The notes under the pieces: generated by a model
Database searches by the model: none
Told to the model about the DNA's origin: nothing
What the model saw: only the letters and a program-made list of their open reading frames with translations
DNA from: Chrysaora quinquecirrha
Lineage: Eukaryota > Cnidaria > Scyphozoa > Semaeostomeae > Pelagiidae
Length of the DNA: 64,000 nucleotides
Assembly: GCA_014526335.1 (NCBI GenBank)
Contig: JACTAT010000021.1
Location: 3,471,937 to 3,535,936 of the forward strand
Reading direction: 5' to 3'
Translations under genes and position numbers: made by a program
Shown: positions 21,960 to 32,278 of the stretch, in pieces
Position numbering within the stretch: the first letter of the stretch is position 1
Layout: each line of letters begins with the position of its first letter

Positions 21960-22640
21960 TGGCCTAGCCGCAAGCCCTCTCCCTTCCCCAGCAAGAAGCA
22001 AGCGTGCAAGCAGGTTAATATAAAAATTATTTCAAGGCCAAGTCGAGCAATAAGCATCTAACTCAACACCCAAAATAACATATTTCATAAAAAACTAGAA
22101 GTTTACTGACCACGATTTGTTGCTTCACAGCTTCACCGAAACAAAACAATCCTCCACACCAAAAGGCTCGACTCCAAGAAAACGAACCGGGATGGCTCCA
22201 AACATGCATTGGTAGCAATCATAGAGGCTGCGATTTTTAATGAGGAACCATTGAAATGAGGTCGGAGCAAATTTTTGATTTATGTCAGATCATAAGGGGT
22301 CTGGATCGGCGCGACATTTTTCTGGAAAATGGTCGATATATTTGGGAAGGGAATCGTCGATAGAGGTTTTGAATATTTCGAAAAATTAATTAAATATCGG
22401 TGTTTTCAAAATGTAAAACTTCTTGCATAAAGCATCTAATCATTGCATATTTTAACCATTTGTTGTGGCAAAAAAGTGGAGGCCCCCAATTTAGATCATG
22501 CAATCACGCCCAATTTTTAGACGCTTCGCTAAATCACGCGTTATAAAATTCATTTCACTTGCACGCAACTTCAGGCGTTTCCCCCCGAAATTTTGAGCAA
22601 GACTTTAGGTGCTCAATAATTTGAATACGCGACTGAAAGA
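21960..22640. other. 5' flank of ADAT3; MITE fragment near 22294
   Basis: No exon. At 22294-22340 the block GGTCTGGATCGGCGCGACAT with TTTTTCTGGAAAATGG is the end of the MITE family seen complete at 26245-26679; the matching right end is not visible, so it is a fragment. Confidence 0.5.
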
Positions 22641-22909
22641 AATATGAATGCTAGGTGGATAAAACGGCCTAACCAAACTTTCTTCATGAATTACATAAGT
22701 AATCAAGTAAAAATGTCGCCAATATTTAATTCACAAAATCTTGAGCCGTATCGAGAAATTTCACGCGACACGCTGGAGCTTAGATTCATGCATTCACGCG
22801 CAAAAATTTCTTGTTTAACGAAAAAACGCATGAAAATGGTCAGTCAATCAATAACGCATCACGCAGAACCCATCAGAGAACTTCAAAGTGGCTATTACTG
22901 AACCTTAAA

Positions 22910-23110
22910 TTACACGCCTTTTTAGTAAAGAACCTACCTCAAGTCCTAGTTCTTAAAGTTCCTTATTTTTGGACCTTTTTTCAGACAATTAAAGTTCCCT
23001 AATAGTTCCTTAATTTTAACTGTACATACAGCGTCATGACTACTATACAGAGACACTTGCATATAAGCAAAGCTCGAGACTACAGGCTCTTTAAAAAGTA
23101 GCTTCTTATA
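22910..23110. repeat. AAGTTCCTTA-type repeat stretch
   Basis: Repeats of AGTTCTTAAAGTTCCTTATT and AAAGTTCCCTAATAGTTCC followed by TTTTAACTGTACATACA. Comparable AT-rich stretches occur at 25420-25560, 25800-25910 and 37230-37590. They look like one dispersed non-autonomous family whose ends I could not define. Confidence 0.4.
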
Positions 23111-23377
23111 AAACAAAGCGTGTAGGTATGCTTGCAGTCGAAGATTAGCATGAAAACTATTACGTGTGAAGGCATAACAAAGAGAAAGACGAATTGTTTA
23201 TGATAAGTTTTTGATAATTCTCAAATCAAACGATTTCTGCGATGCTACTTTTCCAGTCCTCCTTTTCTGCTGTAAAAATTTCAAGCATTCAGCGTTTACC
23301 CTGGTAACCTCGGCCTAAGAAAAAAAACAAAATACCGGTACAACCATGAACAAAAAACACGAATTTTATGCAGTAAT

Positions 23378-23545
23378 TGAAGGTAGAATGGTGTAATTTG
23401 CGCCAGTCACTAGGATCTCCGTAGTAGGATAACTAATCGAGACCTGGACGAGATCGAGACTGACCGAGATTGAGTCGAGATCGAGACCGACCTCGATGAG
23501 CTTCCAACACCACGAGCCAGCTGGATTAGACCTGTGGATATGACA
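23378..23545 (-). mobile_element. SINE family A copy
   Basis: Reverse orientation: GAAGGTAGAATGGTGTAATT, then GCGCCAGTCACTAGGATCTC, and the head side CACGAGCCAGCTGGATTA. The middle carries a small local expansion of GAGATCGAGACTGACC-like words absent from other copies. Confidence 0.65.
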
Positions 23546-24311
23546 TGGGGCTTGAGCGGCGGTTGTAGGGCCTGTCACATCGACCCTCATTTGCCTTAAA
23601 ACTATTTTAAAAGTAAATAATAATGACATTCTGTGTCACAATTTTTCAGTTTTAACCCTATCAAAGGCATAAATGAATCTGGTTTTGCAATGAAATACAT
23701 ACTCGAAATCGGAATGATTTTTAAAGTCATCCAAAAAGCGGAACGGGACGCAATCGTCCCGTTTCGTTCCCGTGTGAACAGAATAACGGAACGATACAGT
23801 TTTTGTGGTAAAGCGCATGTGTTATTGCTAAAAGTTCCCTTGAGATGTCATACTTATCAAGTTTTTGTAAAGAATTTTGCTAAACTCATTGTTTTTTTTT
23901 CCGAGGGCAAAAAATCCAGTGGAACGATTTCGTTCTCGAACAAATAAAACCAGTAGACTCACTACATAAATCCCACTACTTCGCTCGATGTTGTTGTTGT
24001 TGTTTTCTACAATCAAAATAAGGGGAGCGTAAACTAGAGACTCGTGTCGTGAGTCTAACAAACCAGTACGCGATCGTTCCGTCCCCGAGTGAACAGCTAA
24101 TTTTTTCGTTGTATAAATTGAAACGACAATGGAACGGTATGGCTGTATACTCGTCAAAAGGCAATAGAGATTTGAACAGAGTCTGAAAGGTTCGCGAATT
24201 AGTCAAAAACAGCTGACATTCGGCAATTTCCAACGAAAAATCCGGCTAGTTTTTTCATGGTCTGACCTCATGAAACTCCGGTGAAAGACTGCGACTGTGT
24301 GCATAACAATT

Positions 24312-24503
24312 TTAACCATACTTACAGCAAGGACATCCAATTGGTGAGTAACAAATGCATCCTGGGATACATTTTGGCTTGGGGCTTCTTCTTCGTCTTC
24401 TTCCCCATGACCAACCTGGCCTCGCTTCCGCTTCTACGGGAGCTGTGCTGTCAAACACAATGACGGAAACCAGAAGAACAGCTAGCAAAACTGCGTACTT
24501 CAT
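24312..24503 (-). CDS. secreted Cys-rich peptide precursor (toxin- or defence-peptide-like)
   Basis: 63-residue ORF. Residues 1-20 are a strong signal peptide (MKYAVLLAVLLVSVIVF), followed by a short acidic/aromatic pro-region, a run of five Arg that would be cut by a furin-like protease, and a ~24-residue mature part with six Cys in the order C-x3-C-x-C-x5-C-x-CC. This layout is that of cnidarian venom peptides, antimicrobial peptides or coral small Cys-rich proteins; no family can be named. A consensus GTAAGT lies just before the end of the ORF, so the true C-terminus may be spliced to another exon, and an acceptor-like TTTTAGGTCAG just precedes the ATG, suggesting a separate 5' exon. Described only; activity not inferred. 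Confidence 0.65.
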   Translation of the reverse strand: MKYAVLLAVLLVSVIVFDSTAPVEAEARPGWSWGRRRRRSPKPKCIPGCICYSPIGCPCCKYG

Positions 24504-24637
24504 TCTGACCTAAAACCGAATAACTAAATACCATAAAAAAGCTTTTAAAATTTTTTTCAGCCCCTGCGGGGGGGGGGCGCTGCCATGGTACAAACTACGG
24601 GATAAGACCATCTCTATGGCTGAGCTGCTGATTCTGG

Positions 24638-24934
24638 CCCGGGGGGGGGGGGTACTTCCATTGTTCAATATACTAGACGTGCCGCCCAAATGGGCAACTT
24701 TTTCAGCGCCAATTTCCCTACACATGGGTTGGTTTCCGTAAAGAATCTCTACACATGGGTAGCAAAATATATGTAAAATTTGAGATATTGGTACAAATGG
24801 GTAAAAAATTTCGTTGTTTTTTCTATACATGGGTACCACGACAAACAGAATTTATCGGTAGACATGGGTGGGTTTGGAAAAACTGGGCGGCACGTCTAGT
24901 CACTTGAACAATGAAGTACCCCCCCCCCCCCGGG
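24638..24934. mobile_element. hAT-like MITE with 8-bp target duplication GATTCTGG
   Basis: Left end is CCC, a G run, then TACTTCCATTGTTC and ACTAGACGTGCCGCCC; the right end is its inverse, GGGCGGCACGTCTAGT, CTTGAACAATGAAGTA, then a C run and GGG. The octamer GATTCTGG lies directly on both sides (24630-24637 and 24935-24942). The interior repeats CTACACATGGGT. Relatives: 30128-30480 and 8541-9211. Confidence 0.85.
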
Positions 24935-26244
24935 GATTCTGGTAGGACTTTAGCCGATTTTGGTACACATTCGGATTTCATTTTAAACATGTGAGAACTT
25001 TAGCATTTTCGTCTTTTAACAGCGGTATCGATTTTCTATTTCGATACAGCTTTCGGGAGCCTTGAGCGATCCCCCTGTATTCCGTATAAAAGATTCCGCC
25101 AAAGATCAAAGTAACGACATCAGCACAACAGCACATTCAAGCAGAAAGGTTTATCGATGGTAAATGTCATGAAAGAACCTACAAGTAGAAAGCCCGACTA
25201 AAGATAAAATCGCTAATGTTAAATATTTTGTCACTGCAAACAATCAAGTATTAGGGAGCCGGTTCGGTTCCTCCTATTTGCAGTCAAACTCCCCAAAAAT
25301 CACATAGATTGTATGTAACACATGCATCAAAAGTTCCTTGAGTAGTTTCCAGCTTTGCTTACATACAAGTGTCACCTTATAATAGTCATAATAGCACTGA
25401 ATATGCTGTTAAACAACGGTTAACCATAAGGAGAAGGAACTACAGGAACTATTGAAGGAACTTTTGCTTCCACGATGTAATCAGATGAGGTCCGAAAATA
25501 AGGAACTTTAGGAACTAGGCCTTTAGCTAAGTTCTTTATAAATTTAAAAACATATGGAACTTACCTTTTGTAGCCAAACCAAAGAATTGCTCGACAAGTG
25601 ACAAACGACAAGTTTATAGTTTTCATAATGTGAAGGTCGTTGACTTTATACTGTGAAAGTGGAAGCAAAATTGAAGTGGGAAGAAAACTGGTTTGCTTCC
25701 AAAGAAGGAATGAATATTTCTTCCATGCAAATATCATTAACTAGGAAGCAAAGAAGGCAAGGGAAAAATGGAAGTTTATTTTGTCATTCGGAAGCGAGAA
25801 TCTAGTTCAAGGTCAAGTTCCTAAAGTTCCATATTTTTCGACCTCTTTTAATCGAATTGTATGAATCAAGTGCCCAAAGTTCCTTGATGGTTCTATAATT
25901 TTAACTGCACGTTGAAAACCATAAAATAGCACAGGCGCAAGAAAAACATCAAAATTCTGAATATTGCTTTTAATTATTGCTAGAAAACGAGAAAACAAAA
26001 ACACGAATAAAGAAGTATAATCAAAATAAAATCAGCTCAAAATATAAAACAGTTGAAAACTCTGGTTCAAGACGTGGATCAAAAATGCACATGCTCATTC
26101 TGCAATATACAGTACAATACGTAACTTAATAATCTCTGAAGTTTGCTCTATGTTAGTTTAAATTAGTGCCAATGTTGTAAGCAAATACATGTGTCTATAA
26201 AAACAACTTGCGTCTTTATAATATTAGGAGAACATTTTGGAACA

Positions 26245-26679
26245 AGACCTTTTCAAAGACGTCTGGGTCGGCGCGACATTTTTCTGGAAGATGACCGCCA
26301 TTGAGTAAGGGAATCCCCTCCCAGGATTATCGTCGCTCCAGGATAGGTAGTGCAGCAAATTTTGCTTCAAATTCACGTTATATTGGAGTAAATGAAAGAA
26401 AGATTATTTGCTCAAGGAGACATTCTATCAAATATTTTCCCTTTTGTGAGTTACTTGAATCTTGTTTCCTGAGTTTCTGTAGATATTTTCCACATTTATC
26501 GTCGCAGATTTGCTTTCTCTCTTTGTCTTCCATTATTCGTGAATTTGAAGAAAAACTTGCTACACTTCCTCCCCTTAAGCGACTGCGATCCCGATCGTTG
26601 CAATCAGAGAGGATTCCTCTCAATAGCGGCCATCTTCCAGAAAGTGTCGCGCCGACCCAGACCTCTTTGAAAAGGTCTA
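26245..26679. mobile_element. MITE with GTCTGGGTCGGCGCGACA ends
   Basis: Left: AGACCTTTTCAAAGACGTCT then GGGTCGGCGCGACATTTTTC and TGGAAGATG; right: CATCTTCCAGAAAGTGTCGC then GCCGACCCAGACC and TCTTTGAAAAGGTCT. Inverted repeats of more than 50 bp, 435 bp in all. ORFs of 100-140 codons on both strands are mirror artefacts. End fragments occur at 22294, 30530, 36945 and 55365. Confidence 0.8.
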
Positions 26680-27168
26680 TTACCAATGGATTTCCCCTTC
26701 TCCCAAGTCAAAATATTGTTTGAATGACAGTTACCTCGCTTTACTAAAAAATTTGCTTAGGGGTAAGGGAGGCATTGCAAAATCGCAAAAATAGGCCCTA
26801 TCCTATTGAAAAAGAGCCCCTGGGCATAATATTTTGTCCAAGATTTTATCGTTAACTTGTTCAAGAGGGTGCACAATTGGCTTGGCGGAATGGCGAGACC
26901 GGCCTTCATTGACTGGCGGGATGTGAGATACAAGATTATTTGTGGCGGCAAACTGTATGGCCAGAGGGCCGCAAGAACGGGATTTGAAAACATAAAGGCG
27001 ATTGGATACGGAATATGTCAAAAAAAACATGCGAAATGGCGGATAGCGGTAACCTATTGTAAACCCTCGTTCAAGCCCTAATGTCAAACACAAAAAGTCT
27101 CCATAAAAACACTACAAACTATGTTTTTGAAGATATCAGTAGTACTTCATCAATCAGAGTCTTCATTT

Positions 27169-28868
27169 CTAACAGTTTAAAAAAAGCCAATTGTAGTGAT
27201 AATTTTTATAAACCTCAAAACCAAGACTCGTAAAAAGTGAGCAAGGTATAAAAGATGTTTCAATGTCCTCGATAAAAACATACGGAATCAGGGACCTTTG
27301 GAGCAAGATTTCTGAAATATTCTTCACAACGGCCTTGCCTAGGCCTTTTCCACGATGCTCAGGCAATGTCTGCAAAGCAGCAATGGCTCCGTCCCAAGAA
27401 ACAAACGCCCATGACACTGGCGAGACAGAGTCGACCGGAAATGCCCCAACAGCCAATCCTTGACAGGAGCAAGATGAGAAATGAAGCAAGCTTGCTTCAT
27501 CAGCGTATTTCCAGTGTTTGATAGCATATAAGGTTTCGTTCATTGACATTGTTCTGATTGAGTAGCCGTTAACTTGACTAGGTGATGATTTGAAGCTCGC
27601 AGATGACGCATCTTGTAGAATCGCCATGAAAGAAGAGTCTGGAAGGATGAATTCTGTTCCAATTTCAATTTCCTCCTTTATGGTTTTGCTGATTATGTTG
27701 TATCGGCAGGTGGTATCAAAATTTATAGTGTTGCTGTTGTTGTTGCTGCTGTTGTTGCTGTGGTTGCTGCTGCTTTTATTGTTGCTGTTGCTGCTTTGGT
27801 TGTTGCTGTTATTATCATCGTTTGTGTTTTTGTTGTTGCCATCGTCGCACTTTTTGCTGTTGTTGTAGTTGGCATTTTCATCATCGCTTTTGTTGCTGCT
27901 GTTGCGTTCGTTGATGCTATTATTCAGGCTGTTGTTGTTGTTGTTGTTGTTGTTACCTTGGTTGTTGTTGTTGCTTTTGCTTTCATCATTATCTTTTGCT
28001 TTGTTGTTGTTGCTGTCGTTGTTGCTTTTGTTGTCGCTGTTGTTATCGTTGCTGCTACTGTTCTTCGGACTGTTGGTGCTATTGTTGCTGTTGTTGTTGT
28101 TGCTACCTTGGTTGTTGCTGTTGCTTTTCCTGTCATCATTATTGTTTGCTTTGTTGTTGCTGCTGTCGTTGCTGCTTTTGTTGTTGCTGTTGTTATCGTT
28201 ATTGCTTCTGTTTTCCAGGTTGTTGATGTTGTCGTTGTCATTTTCATTACAGTTGTTGTTGTTGTTGCTGTAGCTATCGTTGCTGCTTTTGTTGCTGCTG
28301 TTGCTATCATTATTAATTCTGCTTTCCAAGTTGTTGCTGTTGTCGCTGTTGATGCTGCTGTCCATGTCAAAGTCTCCTCTAAGAGCCCACAAGTTGAATT
28401 GCCTTTCATGTCTTCCACAATAATCACCACCGGAGTAAATTTCTGAGACAACTCTCTTGATATGACGAAAACCACATTCCCACAACTGTAGATTCGTTTC
28501 AAGACAACGCTTACTATCACATCCAGCTTGCATATCAAATACAATAATCTCGCGCTGTTTTCTAGCCCCTTCACTAACTCTGATCTCCCCATTTCCTCGT
28601 GCATTTTGACCCGTATGTCTAACAAAAACAAAGGTGAATTATCACCCTCAGCAAATGAGCTGTTCGTGGCCTTTGCAGCGCTGCTCTCTATTCTTAACAC
28701 TGTCCCTTGCCAAATTTTGTCCTTGAAGTGCAAGAATCCGTAATATGGCAACAGTTCGAGTGCCCCATTCTGTAAAATCCTTTCTGATAATCTCCGCTTC
28801 AACTCAAGTATATCTTCATGATTAAGTTCATACTCAAAATGGTTTGAGACTTCTCCGGGCCTATTCAT
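27169..28868 (-). CDS. GLYAT-like GNAT acyltransferase, copy 2, with a long Asn/Ser insertion (single-base frame break)
   Basis: About 566 residues as one frame; paralogue of 18435-19471. N-terminal ELLPYYGFLHFKDKIW, then CxxG and RHIKRVVSEIY blocks, then ~215 residues almost purely Asn, Ser, Asp and Lys (DNA 27724-28365), then the GNAT half: WKYADEASLLHF, PVSWAFVSWDGAIAALQTLP, EHRGKGLGKAVV and FTSLGFEVY. The C-terminal ~70 residues are nearly identical to copy 1. The frame breaks at CCCC 28587-28590: upstream the frame ends ...HEEMGR, downstream it continues as VSEGARKQREIIVFD, matching LSEDVLRQTSLAVFD of copy 1, which needs one more base. Substrate unknown; CoA-dependent transfer is inferred from the fold. 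Confidence 0.78.
27724..28365. repeat. coding trinucleotide array (GTT/GCT on plus strand)
   Basis: On the coding (minus) strand it is an AAC/AAT/AGC array giving Asn and Ser, with larger repeats of NNSSNDNN-type words and two copies of a ~160-bp segment that includes NNNNQGNNN. Codon mixing (AAC, AAT, AGC, AGT) shows selection or slippage with point mutations, not pure expansion. The ORFs of poly-Thr, poly-Leu, poly-Val and poly-Cys in other frames are artefacts. Confidence 0.85.
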
Positions 28869-28986
28869 AATGCAGAATTTTATTGCTCAAAACTGTTTCT
28901 GATACAGCAGAATGCCTTATGTACCGTCTCATAAATATTCGTCGGCGTTTTAAATCATAAACAGAACGACTGAATTTTATTTCCCA

Positions 28987-29300
28987 AACTGCAAAAACTA
29001 GATACAAGTCAAGTGAATTCAGAGTGTCTGACAATACATCAGTTCCAAAAATTTTCGGACAGAGCAAACAGAGAAAATACTGTAACCTCTAAAACGCAAA
29101 GAATTTATTGTTCCAGAGGATCGATCAAGCAAAAAACCACCAAACTGCAAAAACTAGATACAAGTCAAGTGAATTCAGAGTGTCTGACAATACATTAGTT
29201 CCGAAAATTTTCAGACACAGCGAACAGAGAAAATACTGTAACCTCTAAAACGCAAAAGAACTCATTGTTTCAGAGGATCGATCAAGCAAAAAACCACCAC
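28987..29300. repeat. 156-bp tandem duplication upstream of acyltransferase copy 2
   Basis: AACTGCAAAAACTAGATACA begins at 28987 and again at 29143; both units run through AGTGTCTGACAATACATCAG (or TTAG) to CGATCAAGCAAAAAACCACC. The two units differ at only a few positions, so the duplication is recent. It lies ~120-430 bp upstream of the gene's ATG and would double any promoter element there. Confidence 0.85.
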
Positions 29301-29539
29301 AGCAAACCATTATGTTTATGTTTTCGTCCCGCCAAATCCAACAATCATTTTAAATCTTAGACCTAAATGTTTGCGAGTTTGCAAGTCAGTTTAAAAAGCG
29401 AAAGTTTGGGTCCTGGTTTCTGTCGTCTGAAATCGGAATGGCAAATAATCCGAAATAGGAAAATATCGTCCAAAACTTTTTGGTCCAAAAATATTTTGTC
29501 CGAAATATATGGGTCCGATTATTTTCAGAACTAATGTAT

Positions 29540-29863
29540 ATTCAATGGTATCAACACGTACGACATGGAAGAAAATGTAAAGTGGATATGGTCCGTGGTC
29601 AGTCCACAACTATTCAACGGCATAAAGAAGCTAGTTTCGCGATCCATGGTCCTAAACTTTTTAATGTTCTTCCGAAAATAGTAAGAAATATTACTGGAGA
29701 AAGTATTGATTTTTTCAAGAAAAGACTTGATTTGTTTCTTCAAACAATTCCAGACGAACCGCAGATTGTTGGTTATACAGCAAGTCGAAGAGCGGACAGT
29801 AACTCAATCATTGACATGATAAAATTTTCCACTACGGGACTGGCACACACTGCCAATCCTTAA
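29540..29863 (+). mobile_element. 5'-truncated LINE (reverse transcriptase C-terminus)
   Basis: About 105 residues ending at TAA 29861-29863, containing SFAIHGPKLFNVLPKIVRNI, then GESIDFFKKRLDLFLQ and IPDEP. This is the standard C-terminal tail of jockey/CR1-like non-LTR reverse transcriptases. Catalytic motifs are absent. AAGATTCAATAAGATAATGG follows, probably the 3' end. Confidence 0.75.
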
Positions 29864-30127
29864 GAATTATTTCTTTAAAAGCTTTTCAATAAGATTCAAT
29901 AAGATAATGGAAGTACTTGATTAAATCTCTCCTGGAGCAGATAAACTGGTACTTGAAAAATTTACTTTGAGTTTATTTCCCATTACACTTGAATTTGAAG
30001 CAAAATTTGCAAAATTTTTCAAGTAAATATCCGTTGCTGTTGCTAAAACTGTCGTTGCTGTTTACGAAGAGTGGGACTTATGTAATGAGTCTAGGGAGCA
30101 CGACCAAATTCGCACAAGTGGAAATCC

Positions 30128-30480
30128 CCCGGGGGGTACATGACTTATGAATGGACGGGGATGTGCCGCCCAGATTTCGGAAACCCCCCACCCACTTATA
30201 ATGTAGACCTTTGCAGAAACAGACCCTATTTTATGAGTAAAAATAATCGGAATACAAGAATAACAAGATTTTCTAGGCCTTATATTGCGTGATATTATAC
30301 GATACGAACATCTTTGACGCGATTTCTCCACTTCAAACTTTCGACTTTTCTTCAATTTGTTACCCACTGTTATGGAGTTTTGGTTACAATCAAACCCATG
30401 TTTAGAGAATTTCAGGGCCAAAACCCCCCCCCCCATATGGGCGGCACATACCCGTACCCAAATTATACTAAGTACCCCGG
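30128..30480. mobile_element. hAT-like MITE with 8-bp target duplication GGAAATCC
   Basis: Left end CCCGGGGGGTACATGACTTA and GATGTGCCGCCC; right end GGGCGGCACATACCCGTACC and CTAAGTACCCCGG. GGAAATCC flanks both sides (30120-30127 and 30481-30488). Same family as 24638-24934 but with a diverged interior; a lone right end lies at about 53085-53130. Confidence 0.8.
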
Positions 30481-30489
30481 GGAAATCCG

Positions 30490-31310
30490 CCTTACTCAAA
30501 TGTCAACCATTGTCCTGAAAAATATCACGGTGACCCAGATCTCTTTGAAAAGCTTTATTTACCTAAGCGAGATTCATATAAATTTAAATTATTAATAAAC
30601 TTGATTAATGATAATTATTCTGCGGATTTGATATCTTTCTTTCTGCCAACCCACTGTTATTCACGCATGCTGGGATACCATGAATGCATAATTATCCTTT
30701 TTATAGATATTCATTAGCATATAGAAGCAAAACATATTTGTTATATAATATATGAATTCATTATTATATTGATACATTATTGATATCTTTATGAAATTGC
30801 ATTTCTTTGAAAATGGATTAATTAATACCATTGCCAAACATCAATGAACAAACATCATGATATTTCGTGTGAGAGGTAAATTTATATCTCAATGCACGTT
30901 TACATATTTAAAACAGCCAGTAGAATCTTAAAATCACTGAGGAAACAAGAGAGAATTTCTATACTAGCTTAAAAGAAGAAGATTTGAGCCAAATTCACTG
31001 AATGGTACGCAAAGGCAGGCTTGTGAAGAGCTAACTTTCTTCCTAAAACCCCAGGCAAGGTATCTCGTAACTTTTAAACTTCTTTACACACATCACAACA
31101 GGCAGAAGAAGCCTAAAGGGACTGAGGCGTTAAGATAGAAAGTTTTAAATGCTATATATCACTTTATACCACCACCAGCCCAACCATAGCATAGCAGACG
31201 TTGAGCCATATGTACTAATTTACTGAGACAGGCTGGCAAACAGCCATAGCTTTATTAGTGAAAAAGTTAGGCGAAGTATAGCAATTGAAGCATTGAAAAC
31301 TCAAGTTATA
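30490..31310. other. AT-rich intergenic stretch
   Basis: Apart from a MITE end at 30530-30560 (GTGACCCAGATCTCTTTGAA) I see no exon, no inverted ends and no repeat array. Runs of TATATAATATATGAATT occur near 30740. Confidence 0.4.
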
Positions 31311-31315
31311 CAAGC

Positions 31316-31852
31316 AGTTTTTTTATAAGCAACTTCGCTCAGGTAAAGTTCAAAAAGTTGCTTATTTTTGGACCTCGTATGGCTACCTTTTAGTAGCAAA
31401 AGCTGCTTATTAGTTGCTTGATTTTATCTGTATATTTTGCCTTACGATTAGCATAGAGGCTAGAAAACAGCAAAATTTGGCGTTATCCTGTAGCTTTTTA
31501 TGCAACATAACACTAGAACACCTAGTATACAGCAAAGAAATACTACAAATAACATCAGTCAAAAAGTACCCTGTAATTGTTACCATATAGAGACTTTCTA
31601 TTGAAAGTTAAACGGAGACCCCTCAATGAAATGCTTTACGTAATGAGTAACACTCCGTTGATATCCGAGTTTTTGAATGGAAATAGCTTCTATAATGATC
31701 AATCCTCGATTGCTTGCAATGATATAAATTATTGAAAATTTTTAATGTTGCTTAGGTTTTTTCCTGAGGTACTATAGGTTGCTTAAAGTTCAAGTCCTTC
31801 TACATCTTGGTTGCTTATAAGCGGTTGCTTATAAAACAAACTGCGTGTATAG
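31316..31852. mobile_element. MITE of the AAGCAACT family
   Basis: TTTTTATAAGCAACTTCGCT at the left and GCGGTTGCTTATAAAACAAA at the right are inverted relatives; the interior has AAAGTTGCTTATTTTTGGAC. No ORF. Confidence 0.5.
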
Positions 31853-32278
31853 TGCTAGTTGAAAATTACATCTTGCATAATCACAGTTGTTTGTATAATG
31901 ATAAAGATGGGTGCGTGTCTATCTGCAGGTAGCTACGTTTACACAACATAACAGAGCACCATTGAGGAAAGAAGAGGGAAAGTCTAATAAAAGTCTTATT
32001 ATATACTAAATGAAGAGAAAATTTACTAAAGCACTACCAGGTCGAAAATAAAAGATTCTGCGTCAAAGTCATTGCAGGTACACATAGGCAAGCTTGCAAA
32101 GAGCTAGCTATATTCCTGAAAACGTGAGGCGAAGTATCTTGCCTTTACTTAGTAAAACACAGATAAACACTGTTTGATGGTTAAGAATTGTTAACCCGAG
32201 TTTTGACCTGGAGTATCCTAGAGACTCCGCAGCATTTAACTGCAACATAGGCCTTTAAATCTAAACCAGCGGATTATC

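Noticed and set aside
26301..26723. 140- and 102-codon ORFs on opposite strands
   Set aside because: They lie within the inverted-repeat MITE and mirror each other.
27760..28446. 228-codon Val/Ala-rich ORF that looks like membrane helices
   Set aside because: Antisense of the Asn/Ser insertion in acyltransferase copy 2.
27924..28580. Thr/Ala-rich mucin-like extension of the 28868 frame
   Set aside because: Out-of-frame reading after the single-base break; the paralogue alignment supports the Asn/Ser frame.
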